The notes under the pieces were generated by a model that had not been told where the DNA came from, searched no databases, and worked only from the letters and a program-made list of their open reading frames with translations. The position numbers and the translations under genes are program-made. DNA of 64,000 bases from Apostichopus japonicus (taxonomy: Eukaryota; Echinodermata; Holothuroidea; Aspidochirotida; Stichopodidae): contig NC_092576.1 in assembly GCF_037975245.1 (NCBI RefSeq), positions 8,883,501 through 8,947,500 on the forward strand, read 5' to 3'. Positions 26,958 to 39,400 of the stretch are shown one piece after another; position 1 is the stretch's first letter, and the number at the start of each line of letters is the position of its first letter.

Positions 26958-28189
26958 TTGTAAATACTGGATAATAAACTTATGTGGTATCAGTAGTTAG
27001 AAACGGTGTTTAAGTAAGTTATCGAGCGAAGAAAAGTAAAAAATATCCTTAACGGTTTCAATGTCTTGGACAATATGGTATAAACGTATGCATCATTCTT
27101 CAATAATATTTCTCGTCACATTCTTAAAGTTTGCCCCAAATTAAACACAACGTCAAGAATAATCACTGTGGTCTAACCTAGGAGCTGTTCATTTATGATA
27201 CCTTAATAATTCTGTAATTTATGAAGACAATCAGAATATGTCAATCTAGTATTTTGCCTGTGACACATAAATAGTGAGCCTTTGTTTGTCTACTCTACAC
27301 ATACTTACCTACTGTTATAAAATTCAACGTTATTTCGTGTCCAAATTGTGTAAGAGATGAACGTCGACAGGTTATGGTTCCATTCAAAGTATTAGGCTTA
27401 TATAAAATTGATGAAACCGAATCAAAGGTTTCGTTATTAGATGTGAGGGAAGAGTAGTTAAAAGGCTTGACTGTTTCATTGTTAATTGTCCAGGTAATTG
27501 TGTTTAGCGGTCTCGCTCCAATGACGCTACAAGAGACAGCAATCGTATCTTCGTAATCCAAAACGACATAATTCCCATCAGAAACATTGTCGTTGTTTAC
27601 TTCCATGTAAAACGAACTTGGTGGAACTAGTAAGAGAGAACTTTATTTTAAAAGGTGAGCTAAATAACATGATACTTTCTTAAAGGTTTCCTAAACACTG
27701 CATTTTTACTTAAATTTATCATTATAATTAACGATCAGAGAAATTGGAGAGGGCAAAATTGAGATGATGTTTATACATATATGGTACTAACTAACGGTTT
27801 CATTAAATATAATGAATGGATTTAAACATTCAAGTTTAAATTTAAGTTTTACCTTTCACCTCAATACAGTACGAGGCAACAACCTCGTCGTTTTCCTTGC
27901 ACTCGTATCTACCTTCATTCGAAATGGAAACCTCCTTGATCACCAGAGAGTAACTATCTTCTATTAAATCCATTTCTCCGTCGTTTAGTAGATCATTCCT
28001 TCCCGTAAATAGACCTTTTGAATTGTGCTGCCAGCGTGTTCCATTCTGCGAACAATTGAGAACCAACTTTTCAGAAACATTTGTTATGATAGTCCTATTT
28101 GAGGATCCTTCGCAACTGGTTATGTCATATTTATTGAGAAATAAACATAAAATGACGCTCCATCTAACGATGTGAAAAATGTTGCCCAT
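16530..28189 (-). CDS. Gene B: Ig-domain receptor pseudokinase (complete, spliced)
   Basis: The span includes introns. Thirteen exons join to 628 codons plus stop: 27853-28189, 27309-27626, 26694-26828, 25699-25723, 24746-24801, 23862-24044, 23327-23437, 21794-21990, 19555-19677, 18355-18466, 17530-17626, 16916-17018 and 16530-16619. The protein is a predicted single-pass receptor with a signal peptide, two Ig-like domains, a membrane helix at about 240-262 and a kinase-like domain at about 305-600. The beta-3 Lys is present (IIAKCV, K348). Helix-C Glu is Ala, HRD is HPA (457-459), the loop Asn is Lys (464) and DFG is DFV (478-480). It is therefore predicted to be catalytically dead and to act by ligand binding, partner allostery or scaffolding. 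Exon lengths and phases nearly all match gene A, indicating tandem duplication. Ig-domain RTKs and the pseudokinase PTK7 share the general plan; I cannot assign orthology. Confidence 0.9.
16850..16890. repeat. AT-rich microsatellite
   Basis: Short TA-rich run in the last intron of gene B. Confidence 0.7.
17710..18386. repeat. Tandem duplication of about 339 bp including part of a kinase exon
   Basis: Bases 17710-18048 and 18049-18386 are two adjacent, nearly identical copies. The right copy ends inside gene B exon 18355-18466, so the left copy carries a 32-nt exon fragment (18017-18048) with its splice donor but no acceptor. On the minus strand this decoy donor lies in the intron after the real exon. 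Confidence 0.92.
18017..18048 (-). pseudogene. Duplicated fragment of gene B kinase exon 10
   Basis: A copy of the last 32 nt of exon 18355-18466 (encoding the end of the WEIF segment) followed by the same GTAAGC donor. It lacks the upstream part of the exon and any acceptor, so it should not be spliced in unless the donor is used cryptically. Confidence 0.85.
24746..26828 (-). CDS. Gene B membrane helix and linker micro-exons
   Basis: Exon 26694-26828 encodes the stalk and a membrane helix reading [19 protein letters not shown], then ICVR. Exon 25699-25723 is 25 nt (GLPTILTI) and exon 24746-24801 is 56 nt ([17 protein letters not shown]). Lengths and phases equal those in gene A. The acidic Ser-rich linker is conserved in pattern (SD..... 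.SDVG..SD) but not closely in sequence. Confidence 0.82.
25035..25515. repeat. Long TA-rich microsatellite region
   Basis: Extended (TA)n with TATG/TACA interruptions in two blocks, about 25035-25200 and 25355-25515, in a gene B intron between the 56-nt and 25-nt linker exons. Ile/Tyr-repeat frames here are not coding. Confidence 0.92.
26917..26957. repeat. (AT)n microsatellite
   Basis: Uninterrupted AT dinucleotide run in the gene B intron between exon 2 and the membrane-helix exon. Confidence 0.92.
27309..28189 (-). CDS. Gene B ectodomain exons: signal peptide and two Ig-like domains
   Basis: Exon 1 (27853-28189) starts [17 protein letters not shown], a good signal peptide, then a V-like Ig domain with [15 protein letters not shown] and NEGRYECKE. 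Exon 2 (27309-27626) carries a second Ig-like domain with [19 protein letters not shown] and GTITCRR. Both end in phase 1. Several NxS/T sequons are present. Confidence 0.88.
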
Positions 28190-30242
28190 TTTTCAGTATA
28201 ATTTCTATTTTGCGTAACGATAAACCTATGCGACGTTGTGATGTCGAAGTTGCAGATCTATACATGTGTATCGTGTTCTAAGTTGTAGTGTTGCAGAAGT
28301 GGAAATAGCTCTGTAAGTCTGTTAGCATTTGCTGTCTAGAAGAGAAAGTGGCAGCTGACTTTGCAGAAACACTTGAAATCTGGTTTCTACCTTGAGAGGC
28401 GTCTACCACCCGGGACGTGAAGAGATGGGGGCATGTGAACAATCCAGTTCTGTAAACAAATCTCTAAAATAATCATAATCATTGATAAGAAGTGGTTTTG
28501 GTGGGTAAATGTCCATGTTATAAATTAGAAAAACAGTATCGTTTTGTTGACGAAATTTGAGGTATAGAATCATATGGTCCTGCCCCCCCCCCCCCCATAT
28601 CTAACCCTCTTTCACTGGCTCTGTATGCACCGCCCTGTTATATTGACTGAAGCGATCACTTTGTAACCATACTGTATTTTACTGTTATTGGCCACCATAG
28701 TTAAATGAACACGTTCAGGCAATAACTAATTTTATTGCTCCATGAGGCGCGCACTGAAAACTTAACTGTGGCCCACTTCATATCACAAACCATGAAAATA
28801 CTGTAGGATGTGTTGTAATGAGATCTATCACAAGCAAAATCAATGGCGCAAAGAACATTGTTGACAAATAAATAAAAAATATTAATGATGTTTGCGTGAC
28901 TGTTGTCATTTTAATACGTATATTTGTATATGGAGAACACAGAAATAATCTATAATCAATCAAATTAGAATATTAATAGTAATATTTTTTTTTCAGCAGT
29001 CATTATATTACAAACTTCTGGAAAAGCACTATAGTTGGAATATGTTTCAGAAAGAATATAAGAGCTTTAATTATGACAGTCAGAGATCCTCTCGTGTGCA
29101 TTCTTTCACAGCAAGGTATTAAACAAAACAGACGGGAGTGATTTTCCCCTATACGATGAAACTGAAAGACGTTTCTTTGATATAAGCATCACTGACAATT
29201 GTTTGGATTCTGGAAATATTAAGCGCAACATAAATTCCACGAAGGTAACAAGAAGTTAAACTTCAAATATGAGAAATGCTCGATTGGCTTAATATAATAG
29301 GTCCAACACACTTTCACTTCTATGGTTTTTTATATATTCATGGAAAGTAGTAATTGCCTAGATATCAAGAACGAATCACTAAAATGTACACATAAAGCAC
29401 TTTTCACGACAAGCTTATCAATATTTCGCTTTCATATATTAGACACGCTTCAAAATGACCTGATAGATGGAGCAGTAATACAAATTGTTAATACAGTACT
29501 TATGCAACAGCCGCTTGCAAACTCCATTTCATAAATTGCAGGTGCAGAGTTAAATGCAGCGACAATTTAATCACTGCCAAGAAAATTCCAATTACTTTTT
29601 ATCCAAGGGAATATTTTGCTCATACAATGTGTAATGTCAGTGTCATAGGCGTAGGAGGAAAAAGGGGGGGGGGGGCTGCAGCTCCCTCCCAACCCATTAT
29701 TTTTGTGAAAATTCTGGCAATATGCCGAGAATTTTTCGGGCACCTACTGAAAGAAACATAATTTGCAACGTTTATTCAATGCTCAAACTTATATCATTAT
29801 AATCATTATTATTGTAACGGCTTCCCTTATAATTATAACCAATATGGAAGTTTAATAAAACGGAAGATGATTGTATGTTATTGGCATGCGATGTAATAAC
29901 CGACGCGTGCCTATATGATATGCACACTAAAATGTTGAACGCGCGTGTGAAAACATTTTGGTTATATTGTTCGGGCAAGTCGTTACAGCCCCCAACCTCC
30001 CCCCAATCAAATTGGTCAGGGTACACAACAAACGATCAAAAAGTAAAATATAAATTAAAACATATGATACAACATCATATGAATCCGAATGAATTTTCAA
30101 AAGTGCCTTCCCATAAACACTCGAGTTCAAACAAATCCCAACATTACTGAAGACGACGAATCAATGTTGTGCAAATACCTGTCAAGAACTCTTGATTCAC
30201 ACAGTTGTTCATCACATATCAACTGAGATTCTCATTACATAT
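28190..30242. promoter_or_regulatory. Divergent intergenic region between genes B and C
   Basis: Genes B (minus) and C (plus) start about 2.4 kb apart, head-to-head, so both promoters must lie here or in 5' non-coding exons. No TATA box or binding site was assigned with confidence. Open frames here are short and unsupported. Poly-C (28583-28596) and poly-G (29664-29675) tracts are present. Confidence 0.35.
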
Positions 30243-30363
30243 AGGCCTATATGCATGTTTACGTATGAAGCTTGCTGCGACTCATGAAGGAAGGCCGTCC
30301 TTTGACCAGCTCTTAAAAGGTATGAAAAGCATCCACTGTGGCGAATCGGCACACAACTTGTAA
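30243..30363 (+). pseudogene. Orphan kinase C-lobe exon fragment
   Basis: The plus-strand frame reads LYACLRMKLAATHEGRPSF then DQLLKGMKSIH, with a stop at 30361-30363. It aligns without gaps to the last kinase exon of genes A and B (IYGMMLSSW..., RP[ST]FEQL). The upstream acceptor-like TATAG at 30239-30243 parallels those genes. No other kinase exons were found beside it and the expected donor position has no GT. It looks like a relic of another plus-strand family member lost between genes B and C. Confidence 0.6.
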
Positions 30364-30618
30364 ATAACAACAACATCAGACTTAATGAAATAAGTTTAGT
30401 GTGTTTACCTTTGGACTGCTTTATCTTGTGATCAGTTAAACGAAACTTTAAACTATGCGACTTGCTACATAGATTTCACTTCCTTACCTTGCATGTGGCG
30501 TATTCTAAATCATAGGTCGTTCCTGTTTGACTCGGATGTTGCAGAACCGATATCAACACACTGTTGCGTACAACTTACCGCCGTTCATACATTGCGTCTG
30601 TACGTATCTTGTTGGAGA

Positions 30619-33423
30619 ATGGATGTTGTTTTACGTTTTCACTTAGTTCTCTTTGTGTGTAGTGGTTTTCATGGTCATGGGTTTTCTGATATCAACATCA
30701 GTGCCAATAAACACGACAACGTGACTTTAAACTGTTCCTTAGGAATTGATGTTACGCCTTCTGAACAGAAATGGAATTATAATGGACAAACGATTTACAG
30801 TGGATATCAAGTGCTGTGGTCAAGAAAGTCTGCTGTCATACAACCTCCGCATTACGCTTTAGTAATGAATAACGTTTCCATATCGGAGGAAGGGACCTAC
30901 CAGTGTTGTATTGGTACAACCCGTTGTGTTCAATACCAATTATCAGTAAACGGTAAGGTTTGCATATGTGTCTTTCACATGGCTCGAAGTGGTATCTTCA
31001 TAAATCATCGGGTTGTATCATTAATACCGTGTTTAGAGGCATATACGGTCCACTCTGCTTATTGACACTTCATAGCAAATGCTGCAAGTTACGTTACTAA
31101 TCTCACATCATGAAGATAGCGCAATTTATTGATAACTGGCAAAATTAATAATGCTTTCTTAAACCTACCGTTGACAACTGTATAGGTTATAAACTTGATA
31201 GAAGCTAGAAAAATAGATACAATCAATGACATTCTTGCCAGGAAAGTTTAAGTCAAAACAACTGCGTAACATTTGGTGTACCAAACAGTCTATACTCCCT
31301 CATCCACGTTGGTTTCTATAACTTTAATAGCTTATGTGATTGTTAATTTGAACTCAACGTTATTATTTTAGCAGACAATCCCTGTTTATTATTACAATAT
31401 AGACATGTCCGTTTCTGTTTATAACTTTGAGCTGATGTTAGTGTTGAAATACGTTTAAAGCATCTACAACAAGCTGAAAATTCTACACTTTGAAAATTTA
31501 TCAGGTACAGGTGGAATATATATTTGCACTGGTGTAATATCTGGGATAGTCTCTGAATCCATGTTAATAACCCACATTCATGTTTTGATGTAAATGACTG
31601 TAAATGATAAGTAATGCATACTGTATTTTTCATTGCTGGAAACAAATGAATGAATGAGAATAAAATATATTCATTTACAGACTTAGCAAAGTGTTATTTA
31701 ATATTCAAATACCTAAAATTACCTTTCAAAGATAAATTTTGCTTTCCCTGTGCATTGAAAGTAACGAGGTAAGGAGAGTGAGTGCTCATTTTGCGTCAAA
31801 GGAGACATTGCTTCTTCATATTGTGCTTTCTAAATTTCACCCATTATAACATATCGTATTTCTCCATTTTTCAGTTCCTCCGAGGTCGTTTTACATTCTC
31901 TCCGGCGAATTCGATCTCACCGATGGAGATTATCTCCCCATCAAGATGAACCAGACAGCCAATGTTTCGTGTTATGTTATTGGTGTACGCCCAAAGAACA
32001 AACTAAAATGGAACGTCAACAACATTGGAAATATCACTGATATAAACTACAGTGTGGAAGATTCAGTCGACCAGGGAACTTTTAATATTCATTCATCTTT
32101 TCAATTTCAACCACCAACCGTTAGCGGAACATTAACATGTGCACGAACAACAACTGATTCCGCCCTTCAAGAGAGCATTAAAGTTCGTTTTTCTGCTTAT
32201 GGTATGTTTCTTCTGTTTCATTCGAGACATTTTTTTTCGTTTTATTTTTCTTTCTTTAAAGAATCGTTAGCTTTAATTTATTACATTCTGTGCTTTGGGC
32301 AAATCAGAAAATGTTGTTCAGTCAAGTTGCAATGTTAAGAGGGGGCCCTTATGAAGTGAAACCTGTCAAACGATAAAGTTTTAAATATTGATCTGGTATT
32401 TTGGTTATCACTTTTCTCTACCAGTGGCACCGAAATTGTTTTATATGATGGTTGATGGAATAAACGTTACCAATGGTGAACAACAACTTCTGGAGGCAGA
32501 TCAGCCGATCAAGGTTTTCTGCCAAGTTCTGGAAACGCACCCAGAAAATAGCATTAGCTGGTGGGTCGATGGGATACTACAGGAATCATCAGTGACCCCA
32601 TATTACAGTGGTTATAATTTGGAGGGACAGAGGCTTCATAGTACCAATTCGACTCTTAATGTTTACCCCCGTGCTGTCAACGGAAGTGTAGAATGCCTTC
32701 GAAGTACGTTGGGCGGAGCTATCCGAGACCGAATTGTATTGTACTATTCTACTTTCGGTAAGAAATGTGTGTGTGTGCGCAATGTGACTACTGTATAATT
32801 ATAATATCACAAATGATTCCTACCATCTTGTGAGATTCAAACCACCTATATAGCCTATATACATTGCTGTCTTTGACTGGTGTTTTCTTTCGTTGGGCTA
32901 TGGGTAAAATATTGAGGGAAAGGTTATTTGCATTTCTCTCCTAAATTCAAAAATAAAACCAATTCATGTTCCCGAGCTCCCGTCATAAAAAATAAGTAAT
33001 TTGAGTACAATGTTAATGAAATTCGCAGTTGTTCCCATTTTGCACTATTTGCAATTTTCAAATTTCTGAACATGTTAAGCTATACAACGTTTTTTTTCCT
33101 GGTGGCAGTTCTGGTCAAGCTTAGCCTACTGGTTGATGGAATAGGAGGTCTCAAAGACAGCTACATTGAAGGAGACGTAATAAGGATCATTTGCAAAGCT
33201 TTTGGTTCGAGAACAAAAATTGAATTGGCAATAACAGTGAATAATGCAACGCTATCGCCAGCTTGGAAGAAGATGACATCATTTGATGAAGAAAAACAGA
33301 CGTATAATGTTACTATGGAAGTTCGCTTTTATACAATTGAAATGTTTGGTACCATTGGTTGCAGTTGTAAGGCAAATGGTTGCCATGGGAATCCACGACT
33401 TGAACGAACTTTTTACATGTTAG
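30619..33423 (+). CDS. Gene C ectodomain exons: signal peptide and four Ig-like domains
   Basis: Exon 1 (30619-30952): MDVVLRFHLVLFVCSG signal, then a V-like Ig domain with VTLNCSLG, KWNYNG and EEGTYQCC. Exon 2 (31875-32201): Ig-like, VSCYVIGVRP, LKWNVNN, GTLTCART. Exon 3 (32425-32757): Ig-like, VFCQVLETHP, SWWVDG, GSVECLRS. Exon 4 (33109-33423): diverged Ig-like, IICKAFGS, GTIGCSCKANGC, without the usual Trp. All end in phase 1. The first two match the two Ig domains of genes A and B; exons 3 and 4 look like added copies of the second type. Confidence 0.87.
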
Positions 33424-36400
33424 GTCAGTTTGTCTTGAATATCATTTGATGAAAATTATTCTGGGAATTTTGCAATGAAATAAAGGTTAAGCTCAGATTG
33501 TGTTTTATAAGTGATGGTGTAAACGACACTGACATCAATTATATTTTGATAATCTCCCTGAAAAGTTGTGAAGTAACACTAGAGTCATAAACTTCTAGAC
33601 AACTGAAATTAGTATGCATTCAATGTTTGGAAGCAGATACGCGCTGTCCATTTTTTTTAAACTCTGGATCAAGCACGTTTCCTGGAGGTAGGTTTGGTGC
33701 TACATAGGTTGCTTGTAATCTCAATACACTTGAATGTGAATTAGTATACTTGAGGTGTATTTTTCGCAATAAAACATTTATAGCTTTAGTTAACAACGAG
33801 CTTTATATTATTGGAATTTAGAACACGGTAGAGGTACTTCACTTGTGCAATGCCTAAGATATAATCAACTTGTTAGACCAAATAATATTCAACCAACTTA
33901 GGCTTTCAATATTAATAATGATTATGTTGTTTAACCAATTGAGACTTTTGATTAATATCTTGTACACATAGTGAAAACAATATTTAACATAATGCATCAA
34001 ACATTTATCAAGTAAAGATTATAATTGTTAAAAACAATTAAAAAATTACAATATCACTGTATCTATGACGCAACCACAATTGCGTTGCAATATTACTTTG
34101 TTGGAGTGTCGATATTAATGAGTAATATACAATTTAAAATTCAATATTAAAGTTAAATTTGTTGAATAGTTGTTCAACCGCTTGAGCAATATGATCTTTT
34201 ATTGATGCAACTTCACACGTCTTTCTCTTTCAGACAAAGATCAAACATCCAAAATTGATTCATCCAATGATCTGTTATTAATTCTTGGTTGCTTTCTGGG
34301 CTCTTTCTCTGTTGCTATATGTATCATATTCGCATGCTTTAAAGGTAAGGTTACTATGGGACAGGTGACTTACAGATGTGAACAAACGACATCCTCTAAG
34401 TGTACTATACTTTCTTTGTAACAATGTTATTATCTACACAAATCTGCAAGGTATGTATTTTACAACACAAGCAAAGTGAAGTGCTGAAACTATATTAGCA
34501 AATCTTCTTGTAATAACACGTAATGAACGTTCGTGTATTACTTATTATGCAACAAAATGAATTCAAGCGTGCAACTGTTACAATGTTTTTTTTTTTTTTT
34601 TTTTTGGCCACAGCGATTATGAAACGACAAACGTACCTTTTATCGTAAGTTTCGCTAACATTATGTTTTCGCTATCTTCATGAATGAAACTTATAGTCAT
34701 TATTATGTTTCTAATATTTTTAAAGAACTTTAAATTACTGCAATTTATCCAAAATATTAATGTAGGTTACATTTGCCCTAATTCTTTCTGTATTATAGTT
34801 CATACGGTAAAGAAAGAGAGAGAGAGAAATGCGCAAATAACATATATTGCATAATGTTATAAACGGCTTACCACAGTGTTCTGCACACTCAACAACCATG
34901 AAAATAATTAATGTTTCATTTCTCAACTTATATGGTGTTGTGTGTTACAAGTTTCATGAAGAACAACATGAAAAAAATCAACATACATAAGTACTGAATA
35001 CACAACACTAACCTTTCAAAGTTGTTGGAAATGATTGTTTGCTTATATTTTTATTATCACGTTTCTCTTTCTATTTACGTAGGTTATTGCGTGAGCATGA
35101 CGTTCCCGGAGAAACGGACGTCCAAATACATACTCTATGTAAATAACGTTAATGTTGAAAAAAATGTTTTTTAACCAATCCTTTGAAAATATTGAGTTTG
35201 AATACTATTTCATTTGATATTATGTACCAACCCACTTATTTCACTGCAATCCATATGATTTATTATTTACTAGGTCCCACTGTATACAACAGTAGGCTGT
35301 AAGTAGGAAACATTCATTTTTCCATTTGCTTTGTTATCTGTTTAAATTTAATTGAATTTAAATTATTTCCTAACAGCACGTAGCATGCCTCATGAAAATC
35401 GTGCCAGGTAGGCAACATTTCTATTCCAAGATGCATGTTAAAATATGTTTAATCTCTTTTTCTTTCTCCCATAATTTTGTTGATATTAACAGTATTCTTT
35501 TTTGTAGCCATTTGCGTGACTAACTTGAAAGATTTCCGTTGTAGTCTAACTGACGGTCAGGTTATACATCTATTAAATTAGAGGGTTTCACACTAACCCT
35601 TTGGGTTATAAGCTAAATATCACGATAAAAGAATTTTTACTTGATCAATTCATTCAATCAACATATGTGCATATAATCGATTCTGTAATTTAAATTGAAT
35701 TGAACAAAATCCTCTGTAGACAGTCTGGAGTATTTCGTTTAAAATTGTTTTCTTGTTCACAGCGTCAAAAGCAACATTGGTTGTTATACCACACGCATAA
35801 TCTCCGATGAAGATGAAGGTGAAGGTGAGTGAGCAATCCGTAATAATTATTTTACAGATTCGACAAAATTTAATGGCCAACTGGAATACTTCAAAACTAA
35901 ATCATACATGCAAACGTTACGATTATTTATGATATTTTTAATGTTTAGAACAATGTTTCATTAACATTGAATACCTTTTCAGTGTTGGCATATGGTGACT
36001 AATGATACGGGGAAAAATTGAAGGCATATGCGATTGAAGTACATACAGATAAAGTTACAGAGCAGTGATATAACGAAACGATAAATAAAACGATTACTCT
36101 TTGAAAGTATGCAGACTGGCTTAAATGTTTAGAGTATTAGAAGAATGAACAAGAGGTTAATGAATTCAGGTTAATTTATCGAAAGAAGTTTTGTATTAAC
36201 AGCTGATATAGCTCGCTCGATGTCACAAATGCGCCAGCAATGGACATGTGATAACTCAGTTAGGGAAATCACCTAAGACATTTTTTTCTTGACGCAGTTG
36301 TTATTCCTCATAGGAATGAGCCTTTTGCATTCAACGTTACTAAATTACTTAATGTGTCGACCTGTAACATGTACAAAGTAGTTTTTAAGCAAGCTTGATT

Positions 36401-39400
36401 TAGATTAGTCAGGTAACATTAAGTGACCACTCTAAATGTATTCACTGAGTTTATCAAGGTTTACAAAGAGAGATCCCGGATTATCGTCTTGTTACGCATT
36501 GACTCGCCACGGTTACCTCAATCAATAAACTGACTTACATTTACTATTTCATTTTACAGAGATAAGCAGCCAGGATAGAACTTCTCGATGGTACGGATAT
36601 TTATTTATGAAATGTAGTGTTCATTCCTAAATTAATGATAACAAATGAAGATGGTGTCTGGAATTCTAAAAGGCATGTGGAAGCAAAGAGGAAATGGATC
36701 TTAATGTAGTACTAACGTTTTAGATAATATGTCCTGCATCAGTAAGTAAAAGATCAAATGCAAAACTAAACTTGTTTTAAGAATAGGGTTGAGTTTATCT
36801 TTTTGTCATTTAATTGATACAGTCGCAGACTTCCAGAAATACCAAACGATGAAGAAGAGAGCGGTGAATATGGTACATAATTATTAACATATAGGTTATT
36901 TTATGTTCAGACATTTTGAAATTTTCCTTTCCGTCGCAAATACAAGTTAATTTGTGTAGTAAATATATGATTCAGTGCAATGTATTTGTGCATGTGATTC
37001 TAATTACCTTCAATAGAGAGTTTATCAGGAACTAGATCTGAGAGTATGATTTCATCATTTTACCATGATGATAACATAATAAAACAAATCATAACACTTT
37101 CTAGATTCCTTTACATCCATGCAGTTATTTATCAGGATTCCTTTACACCACACCAAGGTATTAACTATTATGGTTTATCAAAGCATCTAAATATATAACC
37201 TAAAGTTAAAATCAAGATAGTTATTTCCCTTTCGTAGAAGGCAAGCGATTGAATTACCTTGTACTAGTGTGGTTTTAGCCTCTATACACGTAGTTGTTAA
37301 TCTCGCATGAGATACGCAAACTTACGCTTTACTATGATTCTGTTCTTGTCCACAAAGCTGAGATATGTGTTTGGGGAAATAACAAAATAAATTCGACGTT
37401 CAAAGTACTTGTTGTAAGAATTGAGATAAGCATGTATCAATTTTTGTTATTTATTTTATATTTGAATGTTAATTATATGTGTAAAGCTTAATCAACTTTC
37501 ATCATTGTTGTAGAAGTTAAGACTTACGTTATATATTTATCAAGCAGTCAGTCACTATGCATGTAATATGTTGGAATTATTAATCGTGATGATACACTAA
37601 CGCTTGTAATATTGTCCTTTTTTTTAATAGCATATTATTCGGATTCAAAAGAAATAGATTCCAAAACGCAGATGTTTAAGCTACAGGATGTGTGTGTTCT
37701 TGCGAAACTTAACTTTGGAACCTTATACAAACGCTGGACAGGAACAATTACTCACAAAGACAATCTCAACAAATGTGTAGTTATCACCACGGAATCAGGT
37801 AATGCCACGTTACTAACAGTTTGTTTTGGTGACGGATAACTGCATCAATTGTCTATTGGTCACCGAAAATAACTTGTTGGTAGTGACACGACACGCTGAG
37901 AAACGTAACATGTGTTTGTAACACTGGAATGTTCCATGTCATGGACAATATGAATTTGATCGTAGTATTGTTGTGTCACTTTGATACAGGTATTTGCAGA
38001 AGGAGTGCATTAATGTCGAAATATACAACATATGCCTACCTCTTAAATTGCAAGGGATATACACCTACCGACTTAAACCACCATAAGTGCATGTTATAAG
38101 CAATTACAGTAGATAGTATGAACAGTTGAAATATTTGTCGTCTACCTGATAGCACTTCCTAGCAACACTTTTGGACTTTGGTATTTCGCCAACATTTATT
38201 TTATTTTGTTAAAGATACCCGTATGAAGTATTGCATGTTGTAGGAAATAAGACCATTTATAAAATGTCCTTCATAATACAATCTTGTCTGAATCATTACT
38301 AAATATGTTGTCTTATTTGGCATTGCTACAAGTTACATGATTATGATAATGAAACTTTTATTTAAAAAAGGAAAGATATTCTACGTTATACTTTTATCAT
38401 ACTAAGAAAGGTAAAGACAATTTTTGTCGTGAATACAAAAGGCATTACATTTTAATTTCTATAAGCTGTTCTAACGTAACAATTTCTAACCGGATCACAT
38501 CTTTAGTAACGATATCTCATAATGATTCGTTTTTGTTATTTATTCACCTATAACAGGTAAAAATGAAACGAACAAACGTTTACATTGGAATGCTTTTGTG
38601 CGACGTCTTCTGGAACTACCCGCGAATTCCAAAAATCTTGTAGGAACAGAGGGGATATATATAGATGGAGGTATGGTAATTTAAGCTTGATTGTATTTAG
38701 AAAGAATTTAAAAAGACAAATTTACATTACTCTTAAAGTCAGTGTAGGATACCGTAGAATGTAGTCCATAATGACCTCCACTTCCGCTGCCCCTGTCGGT
38801 AGTAACAAACTTGGCAGACCCGAAGTGTTTGGGTGGAGGATGCAACTGAAGGCGAGGAGCTATGTGGAGATTCCCACCAATACAAAATAAAAGAATTTCA
38901 GGTCACTAAAACTTGAATAATCAAAAGGTCGATAATTAGCAATATGGAGAGAGATACAATCACCTTCAAGTATCTCTAATGGATTTGACGGTGTAACTGT
39001 CAAATATATGGCAAACCGCATTTCTAAAATCGATGGACACTTTGCCATGTGTATCAGTGAACATGATTTAATCAGCCTAGTTTATCTACAATGTGATTTA
39101 GAATATGTGGTATTAATAATCATGGACATAAGAATATGCCACTTGACAGAAGTCTTGGGCATGAAGACATCATTCGCTGTGGTACATCACTCTCTTTGAA
39201 TAATGTTCAATATTTAAAAACAGCCTCATATTATAGCTTCACCTCTCCCGTGAAACATGCGCAGGAGCGATGGTTTGCTGTTAAGTTACTAGAAATTAAT
39301 TCCACTTAAAATATTTCCGTTTAAATTAAAAAGTGTTTTTTGTGTCATTGTTAGATCAGATTTATCTTCTACAAGAACACTTGGTCTCTCAAACCCTACA

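Noticed and set aside
30493-30618. Upstream in-frame Met for gene C
   Set aside because: It would place 42 non-hydrophobic residues before a clear signal peptide that starts at 30619.
35377-35383. Alternative acceptor (AACAG) for gene C exon 9
   Set aside because: It would introduce an in-frame TAG; the acceptor 7 nt downstream keeps the frame open.
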